The notes below the pieces were generated by a model. It was not told the DNA's origin, made no database searches, and saw only the letters and a list, made by a program, of their open reading frames with translations. 23,394 nt of DNA. It comes from Fervidifonticultor sp964526945. GTDB taxonomy: Bacteria > Sysuimicrobiota > Sysuimicrobiia > Sysuimicrobiales > Humicultoraceae. A program made the translations under genes and the position numbers. Positions within the stretch are counted from its first letter, which is position 1, and every line of letters begins with the position of its first letter. The stretch is taken from NCBI GenBank assembly GCA_964526945.1, contig CAZGNA010000024.1, positions 1-23,394 on the forward strand. Direction: 5' to 3'. This document shows positions 6,426 through 14,509 of this stretch, piece by piece.

Positions 6426-7584
6426 GCGCCGGCGCGTGGTGCTCTACGGCCTCGCGCCGCTGGCGCTGCTGGCGGCCGTCGTCGTGCTGTTCCTGCGCTA
6501 CGGGCCGCTGGGCGTGTTCGAGGCGGCGTTCCCGCCCGTGGAGCGCCTGACCGTGGAGCGGGTGGTGCTGCGCGACGGCGAGGTGGTGGTGCACGTCACC
6601 AACGGCGGGCCGGAACCCGTGACGGTGGCCCAGGTGCTGGTGGACGACGCGTACTGGCGGCACACCATCACGCCGGACCGCACCATCCCGCGGTTGGGGC
6701 GCGCGGTGATCACGATCCCCTACCCGTGGGTGGAGGGCGAGCCGGTGGCCCTCAAGCTCCTCACCAGCACCGGCCTCGTGATCGCCCACGAGGTGCCGGT
6801 GGCCGTGGCCTCGCCGGCGCCCGACGCCCGGCACCTGGCGACGTTCACGCTGCTGGGCCTCTACGTCGGCGTGATCCCCGTCTTCGTGGGCCTGCTCTGG
6901 TTTCCGTTCCTGCGGCGCCTGGGGCGGCGGTGGACGCACTTCTTCCTGAGCCTCACCGGTGGCCTGTTGGTGTTCCTGGGCGTGGATACGCTGGAGGAGG
7001 CCCTGGAGCTGCGCGCGGGGGTGCCCGAGGCGCTCCAGGGGACCGCGCTGGTGGCCGTGGGCGTACTGGGGACGCTGCTGGGCCTGACCCTGGTGGTGCG
7101 GCGGACCGCCCGCGCGGCCGGGAGCGGCGCGGGGGGCCGGCTCGTGCTGGCGTACCTGATCGCGCTGGGCATCGGGCTGCACAACCTGGGCGAAGGGCTG
7201 GCCATCGGCGCCGCCTACGCGGTGGGCGAGATCGCGCTGGGGACCTTCCTCGTGCTGGGGTTCATGCTGCACAATACGACCGAGGGGCTGGGGATCGTGG
7301 CACCGGTGGCCCGGGACCGGCCGGGGCTGGCGCACTTCCTCTGGATGGGGCTGCTCGCCGGCGCGCCCACCATCCTGGGAGCGTGGCTTGGCGGGTTCGT
7401 CTACTCGCCGGTGGCCGCCACGGTGTTCCTGGCCATCGGGGCCGGCGCGATCTTCCAGGTGGTCTACGAGCTCGGCCGCCTGATGGCCCAGCAGGCCGGG
7501 GACGAGCTGATGACCGCGACCAACGTCGCCGGGTTCGTGGTGGGGCTGGCGATCATGTACCTGACGGGACTGTTCGTCGCATGA
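6412..7584 (+). CDS. ZIP-family metal transporter with N-terminal extracytoplasmic domain
   Basis: Membrane protein of 390 aa that should transport divalent metal (Zn, Mn or Fe). The ZIP signature motifs are H257-N-L-G-E261-G and H287-N-T-T-E291-G in adjacent transmembrane helices. About eight hydrophobic segments occupy residues 143-390. Unusually, they are preceded by an anchor helix (about 9-29) and a roughly 110-residue, probably beta-rich domain (VERVVLRDGEVVVHVTNGG and following) facing outside, making it longer than ordinary ZIP proteins of about 250-300 aa. ATG 6412 overlaps the end of the multicopper oxidase by 14 nt, implying coupled translation. The extra domain could receive metal from, or interact with, the neighbouring oxidase; that is inference. 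Confidence 0.87.
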   Translation: MGPSERRRVVLYGLAPLALLAAVVVLFLRYGPLGVFEAAFPPVERLTVERVVLRDGEVVVHVTNGGPEPVTVAQVLVDDAYWRHTITPDRTIPRLGRAVITIPYPWVEGEPVALKLLTSTGLVIAHEVPVAVASPAPDARHLATFTLLGLYVGVIPVFVGLLWFPFLRRLGRRWTHFFLSLTGGLLVFLGVDTLEEALELRAGVPEALQGTALVAVGVLGTLLGLTLVVRRTARAAGSGAGGRLVLAYLIALGIGLHNLGEGLAIGAAYAVGEIALGTFLVLGFMLHNTTEGLGIVAPVARDRPGLAHFLWMGLLAGAPTILGAWLGGFVYSPVAATVFLAIGAGAIFQVVYELGRLMAQQAGDELMTATNVAGFVVGLAIMYLTGLFVA

Positions 7585-7612
7585 GGAGCCAGGGCGCTCC
7601 CGGGAGCAGCGC

Positions 7613-8293
7613 ATGGCGGCGCCGCTGAGTCAGGCTGTCGAAGACTACCTCAAGGCCATCTATCGCCTCGCCGAGCGCGAGCGTCCCGTGACCACGACCC
7701 GCCTGGCCCAGGAGCTGGCCGTGGCGCCCGCCTCGGTGACCAACATGCTCAAGCGGCTGGCGCGGCTGCGCCTGGTGCGGCACGTGCCCTACCGCGGGGT
7801 CGAGCTCACGGAGGCCGGCGAGAAGGTGGCGCTGGAGGTCATCCGACACCACCGGCTGCTCGAGCTCTACCTCAGCAGGTACCTGGGCGTCGGCCTGGAT
7901 CAGGTGCACGGGGAAGCCGAGCGCCTGGAGCACGCGCTCTCCGAAGACCTGGAAGACCGCATCGCCGAAGCGCTGGGCGAACCGGCGGTCGACCCGCACG
8001 GGCACCCGATCCCCACCCGGGAGGGCGCGGTGGCGCCGGCAACGGGCGTGGTGCTGGCCGATGCCCGGGCCGGGCAACGGGGCACCGTGGCGCGGGTGAA
8101 CGACCGCGATGCCGGTGCCGTGCGCGAACTGGCGGCCGCCGGCCTGGTGCCTGGTGCGCCGGTGGAGGTGGTGGCCGCGGGACGACGGGGTGTGGAGGTG
8201 CGGGTGGAAGGCCACGCCCGTCGGATCGGCCCCGCACTCGCCGGCGAGGTCTACCTTACCCTGGAAGGCGAGCAGCCCGCAGGCGACGGGTAG
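7613..8293 (+). CDS. DtxR/MntR-family metal-dependent transcriptional regulator
   Basis: Cytoplasmic metal-sensing repressor of 226 aa. The winged helix lies at about 8-70 (VEDYLKAIYRLAER, TTRLAQELAVAPASVTNMLK), the dimer/metal domain at about 72-140, and a FeoA/SH3-like domain at about 140-222 (VVLADARAGQRGTVARVND). Aligned by eye to DtxR and MntR, the primary site has D11 (Met10 in DtxR, Asp8 in MntR), E103 (Cys102 in DtxR, Glu in MntR), E106 and H107, with H80, E84 and H99 for the ancillary site. Asp and Glu at the two discriminating positions point to manganese-type selectivity. It lies 28 nt behind the ZIP gene in the same operon. Likely autoregulation is through the palindromes at 5297-5327. 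Confidence 0.9.
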   Translation: MAAPLSQAVEDYLKAIYRLAERERPVTTTRLAQELAVAPASVTNMLKRLARLRLVRHVPYRGVELTEAGEKVALEVIRHHRLLELYLSRYLGVGLDQVHGEAERLEHALSEDLEDRIAEALGEPAVDPHGHPIPTREGAVAPATGVVLADARAGQRGTVARVNDRDAGAVRELAAAGLVPGAPVEVVAAGRRGVEVRVEGHARRIGPALAGEVYLTLEGEQPAGDG

Positions 8294-8339
8294 CCCGGTG
8301 TGCCGTTGCCCCGGGTGGCCGCGGCGCGCGCCCGTGGGG

Positions 8340-8360
8340 CCGCCCGGAACACCCGGGCGG
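8340..8360. terminator. Hairpin between convergent genes
   Basis: CCGCCCGG (8340-8347) and CCGGGCGG (8353-8360) form a perfect 8-bp GC stem with a 5-nt loop (AACAC) in the 117-nt gap between the convergent DtxR-family and bifunctional-nuclease genes. There is no T tract on either side. The position suits a bidirectional terminator, but GC-rich background lowers certainty. Confidence 0.4.
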
Positions 8361-8410
8361 GTCGGGCCGCCCGCGGCAGCGCGGGCGCATGCCGTGCCCC
8401 GCGCGGGCCG

Positions 8411-8920
8411 CTAGTGTACGGTCCGGCGGAAGTCGTCGGGCTTGACGCGCTCGAGGAACTTGCGGAACTCCTGCGGGTCGAGCTCGCCTTCTTCTTCGGC
8501 GCGTTCCTCGCCCTCGACGGGCAGCCGGCGCAGCGAGATGGCCTGCGCGGCGACCTTGTCTTCCACGTAGATGGGCGCGTCGGCGCGCAACGCCAGCGCG
8601 ATGGCGTCGCTGGGGCGGGAGTCGATCACGTAGGCGGTGCCGTTCCGCGACAGGTGGATCTCGGCGTAGTAGGTGGCGTCGCGCACGTCGGACACCACCA
8701 CTTTCAACACCTTGGTCGCGAGCTGCTCCAGGACGTTGGCCAGCAGATCGTGGGTCATCGGCCGCGGCGGCTGCACGCTCTGGAGGCGCATGGCGATGGC
8801 CATGGCCTCGGCCTGGCCGATCCAGATGGGCAGGGCGATCGTCTCGTCTTCGTCGACGAGCAGCACCACCGGATTGTTCTGCTGATCGAGGGCGACACGA
8901 CGCACTCGCATCAGACGCAC
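8411..8920 (-). CDS. Bifunctional nuclease family protein (DUF151/BFN domain)
   Basis: Protein of 169 aa with the BFN domain: LPIWIGQAEAMAIAMRLQ, RPMTHDLLANVLEQL, TYYAEIHLSRNG and the strongly conserved IDSRPSDAIALALRADAPIYV. The family is widespread; plant and archaeal members have reported nuclease activity, while the bacterial role is not settled. The C-terminus carries an acidic linker (EGEERAEEEGELD) followed by a UvrB/UvrC-like motif region (DPQEFRKFLERVKPDDF). The start GTG at 8920 was chosen because AAAGGGG lies 8 nt before it; ATG 8911 would leave the SD too far away. It has its own promoter and is divergent from lemA. Confidence 0.88.
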   Translation of the reverse strand: MRLMRVRRVALDQQNNPVVLLVDEDETIALPIWIGQAEAMAIAMRLQSVQPPRPMTHDLLANVLEQLATKVLKVVVSDVRDATYYAEIHLSRNGTAYVIDSRPSDAIALALRADAPIYVEDKVAAQAISLRRLPVEGEERAEEEGELDPQEFRKFLERVKPDDFRRTVH

Positions 8921-8955
8921 GGCGGATACCCCTTTCCTGCACCGACCTTAGACCC

Positions 8956-8964
8956 ATTATACCA
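8956..8964 (-). promoter_or_regulatory. Extended -10 promoter of the BFN gene
   Basis: Reading the minus strand, TGGTATAAT contains a perfect -10 TATAAT (8961 to 8956) with an extended TGn element. The hexamer 17 nt upstream (GGACGT, 8984 to 8979) is a poor -35, as is usual for extended -10 promoters. It lies about 35 nt before the GTG start at 8920. Confidence 0.65.
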
Positions 8965-9127
8965 GACCCGTCGCGGGGACGTCCGGGGGATGGCGGGACT
9001 GCGGCCGGCCGGGCGCGAACTGGCCGGCGAGGGCGGACGCGGGGCCAGCCGCCCCCCCCGGCCGGCCGACCCGCGGGGTCCCGCGGGTGGTGGACGGCCC
9101 GAGACCGCAGGACGAGGGAGGTGGCCG

Positions 9128-9673
9128 ATGCTCTACGTCGTCGGGACGCTGGCGCTGGTGGTGCTCTGGGCGATCGTCGTCTACAACCGGTTGGTGACGC
9201 TGCGCAACCGGGTGGATAACGCGTGGGCGCAGATCGACGTGCAGCTGCGACGTCGCTACGATCTGATCCCCAACCTGGTGGAGACCGTCAAGGGCTACGC
9301 TGCCCACGAGCGGGAGGTGTTCGAACGGGTCACCGAGGCGCGGGCCCGCGCGATCAGTGCCGGCACCGTGCGCGACCAGGGACAGGCCGAGACCATGCTC
9401 ACCCAGGCCCTGCGCGGCCTGTTCGCCGTGGCCGAGAACTACCCGCAGTTGCGCGCCAGCGAAACCTTCCTGGCGCTCCAGGAGGAGCTGGCCGGAACCG
9501 AGAGCAAGATCGCCTTCGCCCGGCAGTTCTACAACGACACCGTGATGCGGTACAACACGTCGCTGCAGAGCTTCCCCACCACCCTCATGGCGCGCCAGTT
9601 CGGCTTCGCCCCGCGCGACTACTTCGAGATGGACGAGGCGGCCCGCGAGCCGGTCCCGGTCGCGTTCGGGTAG
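9128..9673 (+). CDS. lemA: LemA family protein
   Basis: Membrane-anchored protein of 181 aa with one N-terminal transmembrane helix (about 2-18, LYVVGTLALVVLWAIVV), a short outward N-terminus and a long helical domain. Family signatures are YNRLVTLRNRVDNAWAQIDV, LRRRYDLIPNLVETVKGYA, FAVAENYPQLRASETFLALQ and ENKIA-like ESKIAFARQFYNDTVMRYN. LemA proteins have no known catalytic function and often accompany membrane proteases or TPM-domain proteins; no such partner is adjacent here. ATG 9128 has GGGAGG 6 nt upstream. The 207-nt gap to the divergent BFN gene should hold its promoter, but no clear plus-strand -35/-10 pair is seen. Confidence 0.92.
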   Translation: MLYVVGTLALVVLWAIVVYNRLVTLRNRVDNAWAQIDVQLRRRYDLIPNLVETVKGYAAHEREVFERVTEARARAISAGTVRDQGQAETMLTQALRGLFAVAENYPQLRASETFLALQEELAGTESKIAFARQFYNDTVMRYNTSLQSFPTTLMARQFGFAPRDYFEMDEAAREPVPVAFG

Positions 9674-9761
9674 GGCGCTGCAGTGGCCTGCGCCGCCGCC
9701 CCAGCGGGTGCGGCGGCATACCGCCGGCGGGGTGGCCGGGCCGAGCGCTGTGCGGTGCGGC

Positions 9762-9767
9762 TATAAT
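9762..9767 (+). promoter_or_regulatory. TATAAT box just before murT
   Basis: A perfect TATAAT lies only 20 nt before ATG 9787 and 11 nt before ATG 9778. There is no good -35. A transcript from it would start near 9774-9778, leaving almost no leader, so it could be leaderless from 9778. Chance occurrence in this GC-rich DNA is less likely than usual. Confidence 0.45.
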
Positions 9768-9786
9768 GCGGAAGGAGATGCGCACC

Positions 9787-11202
9787 ATGGCCGCGTTCCT
9801 GGCCGCCCGTGCGGCCGCCGCAGGCAGCCGGGCGCTGCGGGTCGGTGGGGGCACCACGCTGCCCGGCCGCCTGGCGCTGGCGTTGGCTCCGGATCTCGTG
9901 CCGACGCTCGCCCGCCAGTTGCGCTGCGGTGTCGTGCTGATCTCGGGCACCAACGGCAAGACGACGACGGCGCGCCTGCTGGGCGGGATCGCGCAGGCGG
10001 CCGGCCTGCGGGTCGTCCACAACCGGGCCGGCGCCAACCTGCTCTCGGGGATCGCGGCGGCGTTGCTCGCGCACGCCACCGCGCGCGGGCGGGTGCAGGG
10101 CGAGCTTGGCGTCTTCGAGGTCGACGAGGCCACGCTGCCGGCGGCGCTCGCAGCCACCGAGCCGCGGCTGGTGGTGCTGCTCAACCTCTTCCGCGACCAG
10201 CTGGACCGGTACGGCGAGATCGACCTGCTGGCCGACCGGTGGCGGCGCGCGCTGGCACGCCTGCCGCGCGAGGCCGCCGTGGTGTACAACGCCGACGACC
10301 CGCTGGTGGCCGAGGTGGCACAGGCGCACGCCGGCCGGCGCGTGGCCTTCGGGCTGGACGCGCTCCCCGACACCCTGCCGTCGCGGCAGGCGCCCGAGCA
10401 CGCCGCGGACTCGCGCTACTGCTACGCCTGTGGTCGCCCCTACGTGTACACGCTGGTCACGTTGGGCCACATGGGCCACTACGCCTGCGCCCAGTGCGGT
10501 ACCGCGCGGCCTGCGGCCGAGGTGCGCGCCGTGGAGGTGCACCTGGAGGGCGTCGACGGCGCAGCGTTCGTCGTCGCCGCAGGACCGCGTGGCGGGTCGC
10601 CGGACGCACCGGACGCCCGCGCACGGCTGGCGGTGCGGACGCGGCTCCCGGGCCTGTACAACGTCTATGACGCCACGGCCGCCGCCGCGGCGGCGTGGGC
10701 GCTGGGCATGGACGCCACGGCCGTCGTCCGCGGGCTCGACGAGACCGCACCGGCGTTTGGGCGCGGCGAGCGCGTGGTGCTCGAAGGGCGCGAGGCCGTC
10801 ATGCTGCTGGCCAAGAATCCCGCGGGGTTCAACGAGGTGCTCCGGACGGTGCTGCTGGCCGATGGCGCCCCGGTGGTGCTCATCGCCATCAACGACCTGA
10901 TCGCCGACGGGCGCGACGTCTCGTGGCTGTGGGACGTGGACTTCGAGCTGCTGGCCGACCGCGTGCAAGCCGCCATCGTCACCGGGCTGCGCGGCGAGGA
11001 GATGGCCCTGCGGCTGAAGTACGCGGGTGTGCCGCCGGCGCGGATCACCCTGGAGCGCGACAGCGCCCTGGCCCTGGCGGCCGCGCTGCGCCAGCTCCCC
11101 GCCGGGCGGCGGCTGTACATCCTCCCGACGTACACCGCCATGCTGCAGCTGCGGGCGGTGCTGGCCCGTCAGGGCGTCGTGCCCGGCTTCTGGGCCCAGT
11201 GA
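9787..11202 (+). CDS. murT: Lipid II isoglutaminyl synthase, Mur ligase-like subunit MurT
   Basis: With GatD it amidates the alpha-carboxyl of D-glutamate in the peptidoglycan stem peptide of lipid II, using glutamine-derived ammonia and ATP; cytoplasmic face of the membrane. The 471-aa protein has the Mur-ligase P-loop GTNGKTT (54-60), VVLLNLFRDQLDRYGE (129-144), a Cys4 zinc-ribbon insertion (C212, C215, C234, C237) and the C-terminal MurT domain with KNPAGFNEVLRTV and INDLIADGRDVSWLWDVDFE, all typical of the family. ATG 9787 was preferred because AAGGAG (9772-9777) sits 9 nt before it; ATG 9778 and 9766 are in frame. The gene overlaps or abuts gatD. MurT/GatD occur mainly in monoderm bacteria and relatives. 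Confidence 0.94.
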   Translation: MAAFLAARAAAAGSRALRVGGGTTLPGRLALALAPDLVPTLARQLRCGVVLISGTNGKTTTARLLGGIAQAAGLRVVHNRAGANLLSGIAAALLAHATARGRVQGELGVFEVDEATLPAALAATEPRLVVLLNLFRDQLDRYGEIDLLADRWRRALARLPREAAVVYNADDPLVAEVAQAHAGRRVAFGLDALPDTLPSRQAPEHAADSRYCYACGRPYVYTLVTLGHMGHYACAQCGTARPAAEVRAVEVHLEGVDGAAFVVAAGPRGGSPDAPDARARLAVRTRLPGLYNVYDATAAAAAAWALGMDATAVVRGLDETAPAFGRGERVVLEGREAVMLLAKNPAGFNEVLRTVLLADGAPVVLIAINDLIADGRDVSWLWDVDFELLADRVQAAIVTGLRGEEMALRLKYAGVPPARITLERDSALALAAALRQLPAGRRLYILPTYTAMLQLRAVLARQGVVPGFWAQ

Positions 11203-11210
11203 GCGCGACC

Positions 11211-11948
11211 ATGGAACTGCGCATCTGCCACCTGTACCCCGACCTGCTCAACCTGTACGGCGACCGCGGCAACGTCGCCACGCTGGTGGCGCGGGCACGC
11301 TGGCGCGGGATCCAGGTGCGCGTGGTGGAGGCGCGGCTGGGCGATGCCGTCGACCCCGACGCGCACGACCTGTTCTTCATCGGCGGCGGCGAGGATCGGC
11401 AGCAGCGCCTGGCCGCCCCCGACCTGCGGCGGGTGAAGGGCGACGCGGTGCGCGCCGCCGCGGCCGACGGCGCGGTCGTGCTGGCGGTCTGCGGCGGGTA
11501 CCAGTTGCTGGGGCACTTCTACCGACCGGCCGAGGGCCCGGCTCTGGAGGGCCTGGGCCTGCTGGACCTCCACACGGTGCATCCCGGTCCGGGCGCCCGA
11601 CGGTTGATCGGCAACGTCGTGGTCCGCGAGCGCACCAGCGGCGTGCGGCTCGTGGGGTTCGAGAACCACGGCGGGCGCACGTACCTGGGCCCCCAGGTGC
11701 ACCCGCTGGGTGAGGTGCTGGTCGGGTTCGGCAACAACGGGACCGACCGCACCGAGGGCGCGGTCTGGCGGCGCGTCTACGGGACCTACCTCCACGGTCC
11801 CCTGCTCCCGAAGAACCCCTGGTTGGCCGACCTGCTCATCGCGCAGGCGCTGGAGCGCCGCTACGGGGCCGTGACGCTCGCGCCGTTGTCGGACGAGGAG
11901 GAGCACCGGGCCGCCGAGGTGGCGGCTGCCCGGGCACGGACCGGGTGA
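11211..11948 (+). CDS. gatD: Lipid II isoglutaminyl synthase, glutaminase subunit GatD
   Basis: Class I glutamine amidotransferase-like (CobB/CobQ type) subunit of 245 aa that supplies ammonia to MurT. It starts with the family signature LRICHLYPDLLNLYGDRGN (3-21). It has the nucleophile in AVC94GGYQLLG, FENHGGRT (150-157), and the catalytic His in GTYLH195GPLLPKNP. Start choice: ATG 11211 matches the usual N-terminus; GTG 11199, overlapping the murT stop as GTGA, would add four residues. Neither has an evident SD, so coupling to murT translation is likely. Confidence 0.94.
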   Translation: MELRICHLYPDLLNLYGDRGNVATLVARARWRGIQVRVVEARLGDAVDPDAHDLFFIGGGEDRQQRLAAPDLRRVKGDAVRAAAADGAVVLAVCGGYQLLGHFYRPAEGPALEGLGLLDLHTVHPGPGARRLIGNVVVRERTSGVRLVGFENHGGRTYLGPQVHPLGEVLVGFGNNGTDRTEGAVWRRVYGTYLHGPLLPKNPWLADLLIAQALERRYGAVTLAPLSDEEEHRAAEVAAARARTG

Positions 11949-13204
11949 GGGCGCCACAGGACACGACGCCGGCGCCGGTCGCGGGCGAGGCGCTGGCGCC
12001 GACGGTGTGGCGCGTCGGCGTCGTGCTGGGGGTGGCGCAGTTCGGGTTTGGCGCCGTGATCCCGCTCCTGCCCCTCTACCTGACCGAGCACCTGCACGCC
12101 TCGGTGAAGTTGGTCGGCGCCATCGTGGCGACCTTCGCCCTGGTCGAGACGGTGTTCAAGACCGCATGGGGCGGGCTGACCGACCGGCTGGGCCGCAAGC
12201 CGGTGATGATCGGCGGACTGGTGCTGAGCAGCCTGGCGCCGGCGGTGATGGTCGTGCTGCGCGTCCCCGTGCTGTTCCTGCCGTTGCGCCTTGTGGACGG
12301 ACTGGGCTCGGCAGCCCTGTGGCCCGCGGCGGCGGCTGCCATCGCCGATGCGACGCCGCCCCACCGGCGCGCCACCGGCATGGCCGCGCTGAACGTGTGC
12401 TTCCTCACCGGGCTGGCGCTCGGCCCGGCGGCGGGACTGTTCGTGGCCGGGCTGGCCGGCGACGTACGCGCGGGCTTCGTGCTGGCGAGCCTGCTGCTGC
12501 TGGCCGGCGCGCTCCTGGCCGCATGGCTGTTCCCATCCACGCGGTCGGAGGCCCCGGCGCGCTGGAACGACTACCACTCGCCGGTACGGCCCCGCGATCT
12601 GCAGCGTCTGGTGGCGGGCAACCGCATAGACCCGTTGCTGGCGGCACTGTACCTGGTGGCGTTCGTGCAGATGCTGGGTGCCGGCCTGCTGGTGCCGATC
12701 GCGGCCATCTACGCCAGGCAGGTGGTCGGGCTCAGCGAGCACGCCATCGGCGTGGTCTTCCTGGTGCTGGTCCTGGCGGTGGCGGCTGCCACGGTCCCCG
12801 CGGGCCGGGTGGCCGACCGCGTGGGCAAGGCGCGCATGGTGCTGCTGGGGATGGCGCTCGGCGCCGCGGGCATGTGGGCGATTCCGTTCGCGACGCGCCT
12901 GTGGGAACTGGCGGGTGCCGCGGTGCTGCTGGGCGCGAGCTATGCGGCCTCGGCGCCGGCGTGGCTGGCGCTCGTCAGCGAGCTGGCGCCGCCCGACCGC
13001 CTGGGGCTGGCCGTGGGCGCATCCGAGACGGCGCAGGCCCTGGGCCTGGTGGTCGGGCCGCTGGTGGGCGGGCTGCTGTGGGATGCCGCCGGGCCCCAAG
13101 CGCCGTTCGTGGCGAGCGCGGCGGTGCTCACTGCGGGCGCGGGGATCGCCATGGCGGCGGTCCGGCGGCACGAGGCGCTGGTGCGGGAGACGTCGGGCCG
13201 CTGA
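11945..13204 (+). CDS. Major facilitator superfamily transporter
   Basis: Twelve-helix inner-membrane transporter of 419 aa, probably proton-coupled. The motif between helices 2 and 3 is GLTDRLGRKP (77-86), the classic MFS motif A, with its repeat VADRVGKARM in the second half. The central loop (WLFPSTRSEAPARWNDYHSP) separates the two six-helix halves. Substrate cannot be read from the sequence; it resembles drug or multisolute exporters. The GTG start overlaps the gatD stop (GTGA), so it is cotranscribed with murT-gatD; an involvement in envelope metabolism is possible but not shown. Its end is 6 nt from the convergent amidohydrolase gene. Confidence 0.88.
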   Translation: MRAPQDTTPAPVAGEALAPTVWRVGVVLGVAQFGFGAVIPLLPLYLTEHLHASVKLVGAIVATFALVETVFKTAWGGLTDRLGRKPVMIGGLVLSSLAPAVMVVLRVPVLFLPLRLVDGLGSAALWPAAAAAIADATPPHRRATGMAALNVCFLTGLALGPAAGLFVAGLAGDVRAGFVLASLLLLAGALLAAWLFPSTRSEAPARWNDYHSPVRPRDLQRLVAGNRIDPLLAALYLVAFVQMLGAGLLVPIAAIYARQVVGLSEHAIGVVFLVLVLAVAAATVPAGRVADRVGKARMVLLGMALGAAGMWAIPFATRLWELAGAAVLLGASYAASAPAWLALVSELAPPDRLGLAVGASETAQALGLVVGPLVGGLLWDAAGPQAPFVASAAVLTAGAGIAMAAVRRHEALVRETSGR

Positions 13205-13210
13205 GGCCCG

Positions 13211-14509
13211 CTACCAGATCCGGGCGAACGTACCACCTGCCATCGCCGGCCCCAGGGCCATCAGGCCGGGATCGGGCAGGCCGGGTACCTGGCTGCGGAA
13301 CACCACGCCGTCTTTGAGGACCAGCCGCACGTTGCGCAGGTCGCGGATGTCGTGGTCCGGTCGTCCGGCCACGGCGATCAGATCGGCTGCCTTCCCTGGT
13401 TCCAGCGACCCGGTCACGTGGTCCAACTGGCAGAGACGGGCGGCGTCCAGCGTCGCGGCGCGCACCGCCGCCAGCGGCGTCAGCCCTGCCTCCACCAGGA
13501 GTTCGACCTCCCGGATCGTCGCCACGGTGCCGTCCACCGGATCGCTGGGGAGGAGATCGGTGCCGCAGCAGATGGTGACGCCGCGCGCCACGGCGCGCCG
13601 GATGGACGCCAGGTGCTCCGCGGCGATCAGGCGGGCTTTCGCAAGCATCCATTCCTGGACGCCATGGCGGCGCAGGTACCCGAGTTCCTGGGTCACGCAC
13701 AGGGTCGGGACGAGGAACGTCCCCGCGTCGGCCATCCGCGCCGCGGTGTCGTCCGTGAAGCTGTAGCCGTGCTCGATGGAGTCGACCCCCAGGCGCACGG
13801 CGTCTTGCAGAGCGCGGTCGCCGCCCACGTGGGCGGCCACCCGCTTGGCCGCGCTGTGCGCCACGTCCACCACGGCGCGCACCTCGTCGTCGGTCATCTG
13901 CTTGTCGGCCGGTGCCTCGCCCGGGGTGCCGATGCCGCCCGTGAGGCAGATCTTGAGCAGGTCGGCGCCCGCACGCAGCTGCTCGCGCGCCGCTCGGCGA
14001 AAGGCATCCGGTCCATCGGCCTCCACGCAGCCGACCGAGTTGTGCCCGTGCCCGCCGGTGGCGATGAGGGCGTGTCCAGCACAGACGAGACGCGGTCCCG
14101 GGAGCAGGTTGCGGCGGATCGCCTCACGGACGTCGATGTCGGTGAAGTACGGCTCGCCGACGACCCGCAGGCTGGTCGTCCCGGTCAGGATGGCCTCCAG
14201 CGCCCGGCGGTAGTTGAGCAGCACACGGTACCCGGGCGTGAACGGATCGCTCCGGCGCTCCGGGAAGGGCAACCGCAGGCCCAGGTGGACGTGCACGTTG
14301 AACAGGCCGGGCAGCACCGTGAGGCCGTCGAGGTCCACGGTCCGGTCCGCACCCGGTCCCGGGGCGCCGGGTGCGGGCGAGCCCGGCGCGTGGTCTGCCG
14401 GCCCGCACCAGGCGATGCGCCCGTCGGCGATGACGAGTGCTGCACGCTCCACGGCAGGGGCCCCCGTGCCGTCCACCAGCCGGCAGTGTTGCAGGCGCAG
14501 GGTGGTCAT
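13211..14509 (-). CDS. Metal-dependent amidohydrolase (imidazolonepropionase/prolidase-like)
   Basis: TIM-barrel amidohydrolase of 432 aa, cytoplasmic, hydrolysing an amide or peptide-like bond. Binuclear-metal residues are visible: NVH73VH75LG, the probable carboxylated Lys in LLK186ICLTGG, AAH227VGG, IEH247GYS and CCGTD318. The flanking beta-sandwich has LVDGTGAP (11-18) and the C-terminal TGSLEPGKAADLIAV. This subgroup includes Xaa-Pro/Xaa-Arg dipeptidases and related hydrolases. Start ATG has AGGAGG 5 nt upstream and overlaps the stop of the permease gene (ATGA). Being the last gene of an ABC uptake operon, it probably hydrolyses the imported compound or a downstream product. Confidence 0.9.
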   Translation of the reverse strand: MTTLRLQHCRLVDGTGAPAVERAALVIADGRIAWCGPADHAPGSPAPGAPGPGADRTVDLDGLTVLPGLFNVHVHLGLRLPFPERRSDPFTPGYRVLLNYRRALEAILTGTTSLRVVGEPYFTDIDVREAIRRNLLPGPRLVCAGHALIATGGHGHNSVGCVEADGPDAFRRAAREQLRAGADLLKICLTGGIGTPGEAPADKQMTDDEVRAVVDVAHSAAKRVAAHVGGDRALQDAVRLGVDSIEHGYSFTDDTAARMADAGTFLVPTLCVTQELGYLRRHGVQEWMLAKARLIAAEHLASIRRAVARGVTICCGTDLLPSDPVDGTVATIREVELLVEAGLTPLAAVRAATLDAARLCQLDHVTGSLEPGKAADLIAVAGRPDHDIRDLRNVRLVLKDGVVFRSQVPGLPDPGLMALGPAMAGGTFARIW

